Origin: Hyalella azteca
Lineage: Eukaryota > Arthropoda > Malacostraca > Amphipoda > Hyalellidae
Direction of reading: 5' to 3'
NCBI RefSeq assembly: GCF_000764305.2
Contig: NW_025946679.1
Location: 310,001 to 374,000, forward strand
Length of the DNA: 64,000 bases
Of this stretch, positions 12,801-23,868 are shown piece by piece. Numbering within the stretch: position 1 is the stretch's first letter; each line of letters opens with the position of its first letter. Position numbers and translations under genes: made by a program. A model generated the notes under the pieces. It did no database searches and was not told where the DNA came from. It saw nothing but the letters and a program-made list of their open reading frames with translations.

Positions 12801-13510
12801 GCAGAACATGGGCAGTGCGAGTGGCATGTCCGCGCAGGACTTGTATGTTACAACTAGTTTTTAAACTAGATCGCGCGAATAGTGGGAAGCTTTTCTAGCG
12901 TATTTAGTAATGTTTTGCAGACAAATTATATATTTCAAGTTTAGATCTTAATATGGCTCTTATTACATGGACAAAAATATGAGGGAATTGATTTTCTTTT
13001 TGATCAAATTTGCTATTGTTTCTTGTTTCTAATGTGATTCCAAGTTGAATACCATTGACACAACGCGCGTTTGAGTATTAATTCTTGTGCTGTTTAAAAC
13101 TTGAAGTAATAAAATAAGTAGTAAAATAATACAACAAAAATAATTGTTTTTAAATATTTCACAGCGGATTACGAGTACAATCAACAATTTGTTTCAGTAA
13201 TTTTTCAAGTAGCATTCAAGTGAATTAAAGAACATAGAACTTCACGAGTAACTATTTAAGATTATCAGAGTAAGATTCCTTGTAAGACCATTTGCACAAA
13301 CTGATGAGTTTCTTCGTTGTCAAAAAATGACCTAATCAAAATGAAGTCCATGGAAGTTGACAATAACAAAGGCACTATGAATAAAAAATCAGAAATCAAC
13401 AAAAACATATAACCTAAATATCTAAGCAAACAAAAGACAAACTCACCTAAATGACACAGTGGAGCGTAGAGCAGCAGCAGCAGCTGCGGCAGACGGTCGC
13501 TGCGAAGCAT
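3696..13510 (-). CDS. dpr: dpr-family two-Ig cell-surface protein, whole gene (7 coding exons)
   Basis: Joining 13510-13447, 8224-8085, 6737-6644, 6107-5991, 5278-5147, 4826-4614 and 3847-3696 on the minus strand gives 912 nt, or 303 residues plus TGA. Every intron is GT-AG and all phases fit. Residues 1-21 look like a signal peptide. Ig1 has C59, W71 and C121; Ig2 has C162, W175 and C237. Ig1 carries family hallmarks: VSWIRR, DLHVL, TYTSDKRF and DSGVYECQVS. Ig2 has the GRGG stretch and NYTC. N-X-S/T sites are at 46, 56, 136, 159, 180, 189, 234 and 268. Known for the family: Dpr proteins sit on neuronal membranes and bind DIP partners through Ig1 in synapse and circuit specificity. Intron sizes in order are 5222, 1347, 536, 712, 320 and 766 bp. 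Which paralogue this is cannot be told by eye. Non-coding 5' exons could lie upstream. Confidence 0.93.
4614..4826 (-). CDS. dpr: dpr coding exon 6: second half of Ig2
   Basis: Residues 183-253 plus one base. Motifs in order: a hydrophilic C'-D loop, GRGGIQVVTDRRTGTSW (the family has R-G-G-V-x-V-x-T-E), VTVAQTTYRDAGNYTC with C237, and VQVHVLH, which ends the G strand. The acceptor CATCAAG has a poor pyrimidine tract but is the one whose phase fits. A nearer-looking AG (ATACAG) would break the frame. The donor is CACG|GTCAGG, phase 1. Confidence 0.92.
4915..5012 (+). mobile_element. Fragment of TA-type MITE family A, in dpr intron 5
   Basis: Degenerate right half of the family described at 45515-45697. 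It shares the GGCCAAACTGGGTCAGGAT block, the CCCACAC block, the AATGCATC block and a decayed right terminus. The left terminus is absent. Confidence 0.65.
5147..5278 (-). CDS. dpr: dpr coding exon 5: first half of Ig2
   Basis: Residues 139-182 plus one base. It opens VPVSHILGSHEVYLKAGSDM, equivalent to the family's I-L-G-x-x-x-x-x-x-K-x-G-S. It then has NITCVLEG with the first Ig2 cysteine (C162), and THVTWYHVGNGS with the core tryptophan W175. The acceptor is CCACACAG, the donor CAG|GTGGGC, phase 1. Confidence 0.94.
5991..6107 (-). CDS. dpr: dpr coding exon 4: second half of Ig1
   Basis: Residues 100-138 plus one base. Key stretches are PFWTLEV (F/W in the E strand) and NDSGVYECQVSS, the Ig F strand with C121, then ITLNVT leading into Ig2. 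The acceptor is GCCAAG, with the frame joining as a glycine codon. The donor is ACAG|GTAAAT, phase 1. Family members read N-W-T-L-x-I followed by D-S-G-x-Y-E-C-Q-x-S at the same spacing. Confidence 0.95.
6644..6737 (-). CDS. dpr: dpr coding exon 3: Ig1 core, W and TYTSDKRF motif
   Basis: Residues 69-99 plus one base. It begins VSWIRRDDLHVLTTELMTYT and continues SDKRFRAAHVR. The W-I-R-x-x-D-L-H-x-L and T-Y-T-S-D-x-R-F signatures are the most diagnostic of the dpr family and form the C to C' region of Ig1, the face known to contact DIP partners. The acceptor is CCTCAG, the donor G|GTGAAC, phase 1. Confidence 0.95.
7893..8072. repeat. 15-bp minisatellite (12 copies) in dpr intron 2
   Basis: Twelve units of GTGAGTGAGGCGGCA with scattered substitutions. 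The array ends 12 bp from the splice donor of dpr exon 2 (intron begins at 8084). Because 15 is a multiple of 3, the frame stays open on both strands. Long open frames here are a product of the repeat, but the sense frame is continuous with dpr exon 2. Confidence 0.95.
8085..8224 (-). CDS. dpr: dpr coding exon 2: linker and first half of Ig1
   Basis: Residues 22-68. The acceptor is TTTCTGCAG; the donor, AAG|GTCACT, is weak. The exon holds a short Pro/Gly linker with an unusual TCPQC motif, then the A/B strands of Ig1 ending AVNLTCGIRHLGDSK. C59 is the first Ig1 disulfide cysteine and N46 and N56 are glycosylation sequons. It ends in phase 0, so the next exon continues directly with VSWIRR, matching the family pattern of L-G-D-x-x-VSWIR. 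If the donor is not used, the frame stays open through the neighbouring minisatellite (see findings). Confidence 0.92.
8225..13446. other. dpr intron 1 (5.2 kb)
   Basis: AT-rich and without recognisable exons. A 100-codon open frame on the plus strand at 8624-8926 has no family resemblance I can see. A (TAG)n microsatellite lies at 12153-12180. Confidence 0.6.
12153..12180. repeat. (TAG)n microsatellite
   Basis: About nine near-perfect TAG units in dpr intron 1. Confidence 0.9.
13447..13510 (-). CDS. dpr: dpr coding exon 1: start codon and signal peptide
   Basis: Encodes 21 residues starting MLRSDRLPQLLLLLY, with a basic n-region and a leucine-rich core, plus the first base of codon 22. The start is fixed by an in-frame TAG immediately before the ATG. 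The exon ends at a strong donor (G|GTGAGT), phase 1, which matches the phase-1 acceptor of the next exon 5.2 kb away. The open frame continues past the donor as a hydrophobic stretch to 13265; I treat that as intron. The link to exon 2 rests on phase, orientation, signal-peptide character and donor quality, not on homology of this exon. Confidence 0.82.
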
Positions 13511-13760
13511 CTATTCTTCGGTTGGTGCGGACAACAAAGTTCTCAGTTGATTTGTTCTTGAATTGGTCAAAGTTCTGGAACACAAGTTAGAACCTGCACC
13601 GGCAACTGATGAAGCTTTGACACTAACGTGCGGTGACGCAGCTCTTGGTAAGATTTGACTCACTCTCAGGCGTCTGAATTCACACGAAAGAATGGACACG
13701 TGAAAATGATTGACTGGCGTTTTTTCTTAACATTTGTTTGTATTGGGCATTGTTGTACTT
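13511..13760 (-). promoter_or_regulatory. Probable 5' UTR/promoter region of dpr
   Basis: This stretch directly upstream of the start codon is richer in GC than its surroundings and holds an E-box-like CACGTG near 13693-13698. I see no convincing TATA box; TCAGTT-like initiator matches occur but are weak. The transcription start cannot be placed from sequence alone. Confidence 0.3.
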
Positions 13761-14224
13761 TGATTATAATAATATAGTGTTGTCATGAATTCTTAATCAC
13801 CTGGCAATTCATTAATTTCAACCGAAGTCAATTTTTACTGCTAATTGCAGGTTCTGAACCCGCTGTTGCAATCTTGGTGATCCTGGCCATTTGTCACTCC
13901 GAGGCAACTTGCACAAGGAAATGAAATATTCCTGAAAATAATGTCAAGAAAATAATTAGTGTTACAAATGCTGCTAGATAAATTACATTGTTTACGAAAT
14001 TTCAGGTAGTAAAATTCTCGGTGTATTTTATTCTAGCCAAATGACAAGATAAGTTCCAATGACAAGATAAGTTCCAATAAGTTCCAATAAGAGGAATAAA
14101 ATGTAGGTACTTTATGTGAGTCACACCATGTCAATGAGGTCATTTGAAGAACAACGGCAAGTCTCAGCCAGTTTGTGCTTCAGCTGACGGTACTTCACTC
14201 CAATGAGCTGCTCTTTCAGCTATT

Positions 14225-14445
14225 AAATATTGTTTCAATGAAGAATTGAAATTAATCTTTTAATGACCCTTGAAATTAATTATTCAATGAACCATTGAAA
14301 AATAATGATTCAATGAACAATTGAAATTGATGATTCAATGAACCATTGAAATTAATGGTCCAATGAACCATTGAAATTAATGATCCAATTAATGAACCAT
14401 TGAAATTAATGATCCAATGAACCATTGAAATTAATGATTCAAATA
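14225..14445. repeat. Tandem repeat, about 25-bp unit
   Basis: Repeats of a unit around GAACCATTGAAATTAATGAT with imperfect copies. It explains the repetitive open frame on the minus strand. Confidence 0.85.
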
Positions 14446-14960
14446 AAAATTGAAAATTTAGACGTAGGCAACGGGCAAGGGAATACAGGCTGGTGAGGAT
14501 AGACCGAGAGACAAACGCGTTGGAAAATAACCGGAAAATATATTGAAATTGCATTACTTTAGCTTGAATATAAAAAATGACATCAACAGTGAAAATGAAA
14601 ATATCATCTCCACAACAACTTCCATATTTTGACGTAATCCCCACTGTTTTTAACTTTACAATTCAAAATTAACGTTTGATAACACTGGAGAAAAATGGAC
14701 GAATATTACATTTCAATGATGGCTTTAATGATGGGCGATAGCTTGGACTGCGTTTTAAAGTAATGAGATTCTATATTTGATTCAGCATCTTCTATAGTAT
14801 TATGTCGCTATAAAATTAATGTTATAGCATACAATAATAATGAGAATGACAATGAAAAAAATTATCCCAAATGATAACACATTCAAAACTTATACAAAAT
14901 GACTGTTAAACAACACCACATCAGCTATGAGTAATTGTGAAATAAATTGAGAGTGATGAC

Positions 14961-15144
14961 AGAAGAGAGGTCATATTATAGAGGTCATAGAAGAGAGGTC
15001 ATAATAGAAAGGTCATATTAGAGAGATCATATTAGAGAGATCATATTAGAGAGGTCATATAAGAGAAGTCATATTATAGAGGTCATATTAGAGGGGCCAT
15101 ATTACAGTGGTCATATTAGAGAGGTCATATAAGAGAGGTCATAT
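14961..15144. repeat. Tandem repeat of AGAGAGGTCATATT-type units
   Basis: About ten or more short units of 14-17 bp, each with GGTCATA or a one-base variant. Confidence 0.9.
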
Positions 15145-15258
15145 CACAAAAACGCGCTTCGAAGAAACTCACAAGATTGTCTTTCTTTCGAGCTCGAAGA
15201 ACATCTCTAGTGACACTCATATTCCAGGTCGCTATTTAACCGAAAATAAAACAAATTA

Positions 15259-15326
15259 AAAATTCACTTCAATATCAGTAGGAACTTTTCGGAGATCAGC
15301 TCCATCATTAGATAAAAACTTTAGAA
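15259..15326 (-). mobile_element. Degenerate copy of the Penelope-like terminal repeat
   Basis: Aligns along its length with the left arm of the inverted repeat at 39050-39144, including the segment reading GATGGAGCTGATCTCCGAAA on the minus strand. It is clearly older, and the CTGACGA box is decayed. Confidence 0.6.
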
Positions 15327-15625
15327 AAGTAATATGTATAACAGAAAAATTACCAGTAATACAGAAATTTGCACAGAGAAGATTTACTCCTACGTAATCT
15401 AATAAACTGACCGAGCAATTTTTTGGAGAGATTTATTTTGTATAGTGATTTCTCAGTAATCATTCATCAAATGAGTAATTTCTGCAAATTGGACCAAAAC
15501 TCCACGGAACTTAGAACAAATATTTAATTTATTTCACGGATTTATAATTGGATGATTTCAGTAATTTATATTGGACGAATTATCGCTTATGATAATTCGC
15601 TAATAATCCATATTATCGCTAATAA

Positions 15626-15687
15626 GGATTATCGGTGTTAACTTTTATATAGTACGACACATAATTGAATATTATCAAAGTAACAAT
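15626..15687 (+). repeat. 62-bp repeat, inverted mate at 17905-17966
   Basis: Matches the reverse complement of 17905-17966 at 56 of 62 positions by eye. The core includes ATTATCAAAGTAACAAT. Confidence 0.8.
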
Positions 15688-17700
15688 ACTTCACTCATAG
15701 AAAGCTTTTTAAAAGCCAAATTAGCCCAATTTCAGTGAATATTTATACCGAACCAGCCATCTATTATTTCCGTTTTTTAGAAAAAATAAGCAAGTTTTAT
15801 AGCGTATTTGATAATATTCATTGCACAAATAAAATTAAGTTTGGATGATATTCTGAACAGTTTAGTTTAAAGCAGTCCCCCGTGAATGGCTGCCTGTGTG
15901 CCCCCAAGCTACTGACACACACACACCCTTTCAGTTTGGCGTCAAGACGCGCACTGAGAGCAATGATACCAAGTCATGAAGTAAGGCAGTACAAGATGTG
16001 CTTCATTAACCATCGCAGTGACATGAAGAGCAGCAATGACGACGTGCACGCAATACCTGCAGCTTTAATCACGGAGTCTGGGCAAACAGCTGCACTTATA
16101 ACTGTCAGGGGCATGCAACAGCAAAACAATTATAATTCAATATAATTCATTTCCCATGAAAGAAACCTATGTTTTGCGGTGAGTAAAGTCCGAAGAATTC
16201 TTATGGTTATATGTATATCCAGCTCAGTCTATTCGTCAAAAATTTTTAGAATCAGTTGCAGAAGTGAAACCTGGCTTCTTAAGTATTCGTTTTAAAGTAT
16301 TTTGTGATAAAGACTGCAATATGTTATGTATGGTAACTCAATGATCCTAAATTTTTGTAAATTGCGTCTAGAATTCAATGTTTTTGAAGAGGTCTATTTC
16401 ACCAGCATTAAATAATAAATTCCTATGTAATTAATTGGTCCACAAAATTGAAATGAAATAGAAATGCATTTAAAATAACATCAGTTGCGAACACGAATAT
16501 TATTCACGAATTTCATCTCTCATCTTTTTACGCGCTAGAAACTAGGGAACTAAAAGTTAGTTAGTGAAGCATTTTTTCTATCTACAGCACGTCTACTGAA
16601 AACTAATTTTTTTCATTTTTAGGGAGAGTTTCTGGTTTAATTCTATTTTTTCACGGTAGAGATGGCGAACTGAGAAGCTTCTGAGGCGGACCAGAAATAT
16701 TGGAATCCGTTGATAAAAGGAAGCCGTCCGACTTTCAGTGCGAGAATATCGAGGGCCGAGCAGGCTTCTTTGGCTCAAACTTACGGATCATTTATAATTG
16801 TGTCAAGTAAAAAAGTAGGCCTGCTTGAAAAGCTCAGAAATTTAAAAGCGAGGTTCAGTATCGGCAACGGATATGGAGCTCAATTTTCTCGGTCCCGCTT
16901 CATATATGACGATTGATGCTCAGATTGAATCTTGATTGGAAACATTATCGCTTCCGATTGATCATTTTATTTCAATACACTCTATAAGTCAGTTACATCT
17001 CAATCGAATTTACGTCTGGTTCAGATTTAATTTGATATCAAATTGGGCCCAATGATTTTGACTGTAAAACTAAGTAGGAAATGCTCTAGGTCTATAATTT
17101 TACTTATCACGTTCTATTCGTATACGCTAAAATATTAGTTTTAGATGGCAGAATTTGCTGATTTATACGCGTAACCGTCATCTGAAGAATTGTCCGACTT
17201 TCTGACAATTTAAATCAACGAATCCTTGCTCGCTAATAGCAAGCGCATAAATTAAAATATTAGTGTACATTTATAATAAAAGGGAAAGTATTTGGAAAGG
17301 CATCAATATATAAAGAAAAATGATATACTTCGAACATCAGAAAAAGTATTTGCATATTTTTTTCATAAATCTAATATTTAAGGAAAAAATCAGGTAATTT
17401 GAGCATAATTTTTGCAATTTTTAAAATTGCACCACCGGAATGTATTTACTTCACTAATATGGCACATAATTCAGTCTAAACATAAAAATTCTAGATAAGT
17501 GAGAAAAATTATCATGGCTTGGAATAGCTAGCACTAGATAATTATCAGATTACTCTCTAGTAGTAAATAATTATGTAATGCGAACTGAATTACTAGCAAG
17601 ATTATAAATGCATAAAATCAATGAGCGAAAAAATTTTTTGCTAAGGCTAGTCTCACAATAGAATATCATATGCTCAGTTAGGTGTCTGGGTCTCAATCTG

Positions 17701-17890
17701 CACTCAAATAAATGAACGGGCCATATTGATCAAATAGTGACACACTCTCTGACACAGAGCACGAGCAGAGTGCGGGCGTAGCACTGATAAGCGGATCCCG
17801 ATCCAAAGGCCAAACCGGGTCAATAAGATCCATACAAGGGTAAAATTGCATCGCTATTTAAACAATATTTCACTAATTTCTCTGGTTGAT
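17701..17890 (+). mobile_element. MITE family A copy
   Basis: Shares with 45515-45697 the left terminus (CACTCA), the AATAGTGACACACT block, the GCACGAGCAGAGTGCGG block and the GGCCAAACCGGGTCA block. The right terminus is decayed. Confidence 0.75.
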
Positions 17891-17904
17891 ATTGGATAAT
17901 AATA

Positions 17905-17966
17905 ATTGTTACTTTGATAATAATCAATTATGTATCGTATTATATATAAGTTAGCACCGATTATCC
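17905..17966 (-). repeat. 62-bp repeat, inverted mate of 15626-15687
   Basis: Second copy of the pair, starting about 15 bp after the end of a MITE family A copy. Confidence 0.8.
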
Positions 17967-18432
17967 ACGTCACCCATAATAATGGCTCATCTCGAGTCAT
18001 ATAATGACGCACTCAAAGCGACTGTTTCAAGAGGGAAAGTTGAGTCATCAATTAGCGAGAAAGATCGTCCTCAAACTTTGTTGTGATGTTTCCATTAGAG
18101 CTTCCAATGACCTGAGGGCATAAGGCAGCGCCAGGGCACTCAATGCCGCTGCCAGCCTAATCATTTGTTGCTTATGGGAGGTTATTAGCTGATAATAGTT
18201 AGCTAGTGGTTAAGTGCTCCATAGCATAACTTTTCTGCTATGAGCCTTTATTAGCGCAATACTTGCAGAAAGTTGGAGCACTCGTGGCTTACTGCGTGGG
18301 TTACTCACTATATTTAAATATTACCGTAAAAATTATATCAATAAATGATATTGGTGCGCGAGAAAGTACGGCACAATTCGGAAATAAATCTAAAATATAA
18401 AGGAGAATGCAAAATAATGTTTTTACGTAGTA

Positions 18433-19005
18433 TACATGGTGTTTCAGAATTAAGTAACCCTTTTAATTTGTTAATAAATAAAAAACTAAGAACGTTATGA
18501 AGTTGAAACTTGTTTTATTTAAAAGAAGAACATTTTCATGGTAATATTGTATCATAGTTACGTCATTATCCTGTATAGCTTGCTAAATTTGTGTTTAATT
18601 ATCAAGCCTTAAATTTTCATCATGATTCGCTACAGCAAAGAAGAAAGAACGAAAATTCTGCAAACCTACATCAGGACGATGTCAATAACAGAAGTTCAAC
18701 GTGATTACAGGATCCATTTCAAAACAAGAATCAGTCCTTAAAAAAAAAAACAATTAAATCTCTTTATCGAAAATTTGCGGATACCGGGAAATTACTAATG
18801 AAGGTTATGAAAGCAACGAAGAGAAGAGCCCTATTTTGTCAAAACAATTGTGGTGGGCATTTAAAATATATTATATTTAAAAACTAGGATACAATATTAC
18901 CATAAAAATGTTCTTTTAAATAAAACAGGTTTCAACTTCATAACATTCTTAGTTTTTTATTTATGCACAAATTAAAATGGTTACTTAATTCTGAAACACC
19001 CTGTA
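18433..19005 (+). mobile_element. 573-bp Tc1/mariner-like element with long TIRs
   Basis: The left end TACATGGTGTTTCAGAATTA and right end (reverse complement TACAGGGTGTTTCAGAATTA) start terminal inverted repeats of about 127 bp, flanked by TA duplications at 18431-18432 and 19006-19007. Only about 320 bp of interior remains, with the transposase remnant at 18622-18741. It cannot encode a full transposase, so it is non-autonomous. The arms differ at several positions, so it is not brand new. Confidence 0.85.
18622..18741 (+). pseudogene. Transposase N-terminal remnant (DUF4817-like HTH)
   Basis: A 39-residue frame from ATG to TAA: MIRYSKEERTKILQTY, then a short linker and EVQRDYRIHF. The pattern Y-S-x-E-E-R-x-x-I-L with a downstream V-Q-x-x-Y-R-x-x-F is that of the helix-turn-helix (DUF4817-type) found at the start of many arthropod mariner-like transposases. 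It stops just where the second helix-turn-helix would begin; no catalytic DDE/D region is present. Confidence 0.6.
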
Positions 19006-19007
19006 TA

Positions 19008-22000
19008 AATTAGGTATAAAATAATGAATATAGTAAATAGTATATAGTAATAATATAGTAAATAAATCGGCGAATTTCTAATTATTTTGTATTTATGAGC
19101 AAGTTTAGAGTCTCGTCGTCTCTTAAGAAATAGAGTTCAAGTTGCAAAAACAAAAGAATTTCCAGCATGTAACAAATATCAGTACAGCATTCGTCATGTA
19201 CTCAGCCAACACAGGCCCAATACTCATAAACTTCTCGTATGAACGCTCGTTGTTCTCATATCTCCAGCTGCAGCCTTCATCATTGCAAGTGGCAATATTT
19301 TTTCGGCTGGAAAAATTCGACCCTAATTTTCGACTGGCTGTAAACACAGGATTTCTTAGATTGACCGATGACGAAGAATTTTTTACGCGTAACAAAAATG
19401 GCAGTGTCAGGAAAATGAATAATAAGTTGCATTGCAAGATGAAAGTCAACATTATAATAATAATATTATTATTAATAATAAAAATCATTGTTAAAGAATT
19501 TTTTTGTTATTATATTAAGGAGCAGAAATGTCTAGGCTCAATTCAGCGTGTTGGTATTGTTTATTGTTGTAAACAATGCCAACAATAGTATTGGTATTGT
19601 TTACCCGTTGCGAAGCTTACAGACGAAAGTCCTTCGTAATAACTAATTTTATTCATGGTCTAGATAATACCGCTACCACTCTTACCGTATTAGAATTACT
19701 ATAAAGTTTAATGCCTGCACAGTTCAGTAAAAATTGCTTTGATAATTGTATTCAAAGATATTCTGTCTTGAGTTCTTCACCTCTTTATTAGAAATGTTTA
19801 GTTAATTGTATTGGAGTAATACAATTGTAGATCAATTTGTGAAGTCAGGATCATGTCATTTAATATTTGAAGATATATTAAGAAATAAGATATATTAAGA
19901 TATATTTGAAGATATATTAATTGAAAAACATTTATTCGTAACCATATTAACTCACGTAAGCTATTTTATATCGTTAGAAACATCTCCCAAAAGAAAGATT
20001 TTAAAACAGAATGGATCACAGTAGGTAGTCCCCCAATTTTTAATTCCAATATCAATGTTTGAACTTCAATACGATCTTTTATTACCAGTGATTATTACGC
20101 TATAAATTCTTTCATGTAAAGTACAAGAATTGGATAGAGTCCAGGGATTGGATCGAAGGTATGACGCAATACTACAACACAAAAAATTTGAAAAGAATGG
20201 ATTAGTTGGGAACGATGGCAGAAAAATATAATATAAAAAAATAAAATTTTGATGTCACACATGTCCATTCCATTTTCAGCAAATAACAGAAAACTCATAA
20301 AATTTACAACACGCGAAAGAAGGAATTCTTCCTGAATATAAGAGCGCCTCATAATCAACAATACAACTTATTAGCACATTAAGAAGTCACTGAATTAATG
20401 AAATATTCATCTCTGGTGGATCAAATGAATTTGAATCGAAAGCTGCTTTGTCTCAACAAAATATTTCCTTACTCCACACAACAAATAGCCGTCGACAAAT
20501 GTATTGCTAGTGTCTTTTTGACGATATACGTCCGCAGTGCAGAATAATTTGTATCGTTTTCTCACTCATTTTCAGGCCAGTTTCTAAGCGCGCGGAAAAA
20601 ATCGCGTCTAAAGAGATGCTCGTAAATTCCGTCTTGCTATCGAGTTTAGTTCGATGGACTCGAGAAAAACTGGCCCAGACTAGAAGGGTAGCGTGTGTTA
20701 AACTGAATTAATCACCGTGTAAAATAATTATTTTTATTTTCAATTCAATATTAGTTATATTCTTAGCAGGAGAACTTTATTAACTATATTTTCCGTCTCA
20801 ATCAAAGAGTGTGTTGTAATTTCGTAATTTCTCTAATAAAACCAATAGTATAAAGTTTGTAACGTTCCCACAAAAACAATTTGTTATATCTTATTAATCA
20901 TTTCGAATTGTAAACTGGAAATCAATAAATAGAAAAAATTCAATATATACTGAAATGTTTTAATAGGAAACAAATTTTTCATATATGGAAAATTTATTGA
21001 TTTTCGTCATAGATTTTCGTCATATTTTCATCATAGATTTTATTTCTGACGACAGTGAAAAACATCATGAACTAATTTACAGGTCTATATTATGGTTCAA
21101 AATCTCCATCAATCATATGTCAGTTGAACAGCGTTGTAATTTTGTTCACCAAGCTGTTTACTGCACAATTAAAAAACCATTTTAAAAAATATAATAAATA
21201 TTTTCTCATTTTGCTTTGCTGGCGCTCAGCTGTTCAGGCCGCTGGCCGTCGCAAGAGAAACAGTATCGGAAAGTACCGAATTTTTCGCCTGCACTTATCG
21301 GCTTTTTTCGTTTTTACTTTAATTTAGCACTTTCATTAATCCACGGATTCATTAGATGGATTGACAGCGCGTTCAGGGATCGACTTCCAATTAATCAGCC
21401 CGTCTATTGATGCAACGTTTGGGTTAAGATAAAGCAGATTGAATTGATTCGCTCTCATCATTATTCTGTTACATGTACGACCAAAATTGGGTCAAAACAA
21501 ATGAAAATTTAAAAAATGAACCAAATTAAATTGTGATTATTGCGGAGGAGTGAATATTTTCTTAATATGTATAGAATGCAAGTTTCCTCATAGTTAAATA
21601 ACGGCAGGTAACTGCTGAATACGAGTGAGAACTGATGGGAAGAAGGATTGAAGAAAATGAGAGCTAAATGAATGAAATTGGAGTACATTAAATTAATTAA
21701 AATTGTACTGAAAAAATGAGAGTAGAAGCACGTGATTATCAAACACCAGAGAATATTTTTACCATGTTATGCCAGGTGAAGGAACTAATTTTGCTGACTG
21801 ACAAAAAAATCAGTTCTAGTGAATATAAAATTATGTTCAAATTCCATTCTTCCATACAGTACAGTTTTATGTTGTCTCGAGCATGATTCCATCATAGAAA
21901 GTTATTCACGCTGAACAAATCTTATTCAGACACGATGTACAGTATGGATACACGCTAGAATAGTTCCTTTGTATATTTACAGCACTTGGCTACAAAAACA

Positions 22001-23868
22001 AACAATAACATAAAACACGTTTTCGAAAAATTTTGATGGACAAGGCCTATCGAATTTTCAGCTTTTGGTTTCCAACCAAAAATTCAGAAGAAATTCCAAA
22101 TAAAAAAATAAACGTATAGGGAGTGAAAATATAGGCCAACAGTGAATGAAGAAATTCATGAATGAATGAATGAGGACGATTGATGCGTCTCTCCCGTTGC
22201 AATTCCCAAGTAAATTAACGATTATTCAAAGCTCCAATGGGTAAAATATCGTACACGACTTAATGCTTATTTATTTCACTAAGTTGTCCTTCATATCGAG
22301 AAATTTTGCACGCAGCAACGCGAGGCCTGGCGATCTCATCATGATATTGCATTCCCAGTGGAACACCGACTACATTTATCAGCTTGAAATTATATAATTC
22401 AGTTGCACCTCGAACAGACGAAACTGTAGCTATCGGTGCATCGCCTTGAAGCCTCACGTGGAAATGAAAGAAAACTGTGCTGATTCAGGACTGACTCAGG
22501 AAATTTGTAGCATGATGTTTTCTGCATGAAACCCAACTAATATAATCCGCCCCTCGCCTCTGAATGATTATGAATTAAGCATTTATTTATTTTCCCGCTT
22601 AATTGAATTGCTAGAAAATTTATTAGAGCTGGTGTGAACTTCAACTGGGTTTCGAAAATTTAGTTACTACGTAAATAACAGTACAGTGCACTCCTCAATG
22701 AATCCTATGCAAAATCCAATACAAAAAATCCTAATATGAAAACAAATCCTATGCAAAATTCAACACAAGAATTGTTTTTGTTCATTTATGTACTGTTGCT
22801 AAATATTTAATGGTAGTAAAATAAATTCATATAACCCGACTATTTCTTTCAAAATCAAGAAATGATGCTGGTCAACTTTAGCTGATGTAGCTGACATCTC
22901 ATGATCATCATATAATATCATCAATTGTTTACTTTCGTACCTTCTACTTTTGGGAGGCCGACTGACCTGGTAAAAATAGGCAATGTATATATTTATTTTG
23001 ATAAAATATCCAAAATACATGCATAAATGATTGACAGCCTATCCAAAATGTGAGATATTCTTCGTCAGGATGGGTTGTCACGTAATTGCGACTAAAAACT
23101 CTTCGCGTATCACAAACAGGAGAAAGGAAAGGTAACTGAAATCACGAATAAAAAACAATTTGATAATGAAAACTAAGAACAGCTGAGTCAAGTAATCTGT
23201 ATTGGCAAAACCAATAGTATTTATTGTCAAACTACGACAAGAATTCACAGATAAAGCTGTATAAATGAGATTTCTGATAAATCGTTGAAGAAATGTGTAC
23301 GAAAGGAGGAGTCTCTGCGTATATTTTATTGATAATTTAGATGTTAGTGTCGATAATTTTTCGAGGCTAATCTGAAGCGATATAAGCAATAATATTTTTA
23401 ATTATATTAATTAAAATAATAACCATCGGCATATCAGATACAGGAAACAGGCGCACTACTCGACCACACGACCGCGCATGAAAAATGAAAAGACAAAACA
23501 TTCACGAAGAGCGAATGCAGATCATCATAGCAAGCATACATATACACAATAATAATCAAATTGAAAATTTAAATTGACGAATTCTCTGGTCATTAACCAC
23601 ACGTGTTGAAACAAGCTTATTCTGCCTTCTGATACTAATATATAATAATATGCATTAAATATTTTCACATTAATAAAGACATATACAATGTACACATGCA
23701 TATGCAATGGCATGTATATAAAATATATGCATTAAAAGAGCTGATTTTCACCTGGTTCAGATAGAAGTCTCGTGCGGTACACGCGAGCTCAATTTGGTGT
23801 TGCTGGACAAGCGTTTAAATTGGGAGCAAGCAGGCGGGCCAAAGTTGCAGTTTACTTTGGCAACATCG
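19008..23868. other. No gene seen (19.0-23.9 kb)
   Basis: AT-rich. The two overlapping open frames at 19123-19588 on opposite strands match nothing I know. Short simple repeats occur near 19440-19490, 19870-19920 and 20996-21045. Confidence 0.5.

Noticed and set aside
13265..13446. Continuation of the signal-peptide frame as a hydrophobic protein
   Set aside because: A strong GTGAGT donor with the right phase ends the exon at 13447; the rest is AT-rich intron-like sequence.
19123..19588. Open frames of 121 and 148 codons on opposite strands
   Set aside because: Low-complexity Ile/Leu tail from an ATT/AAT repeat and no recognisable domain.
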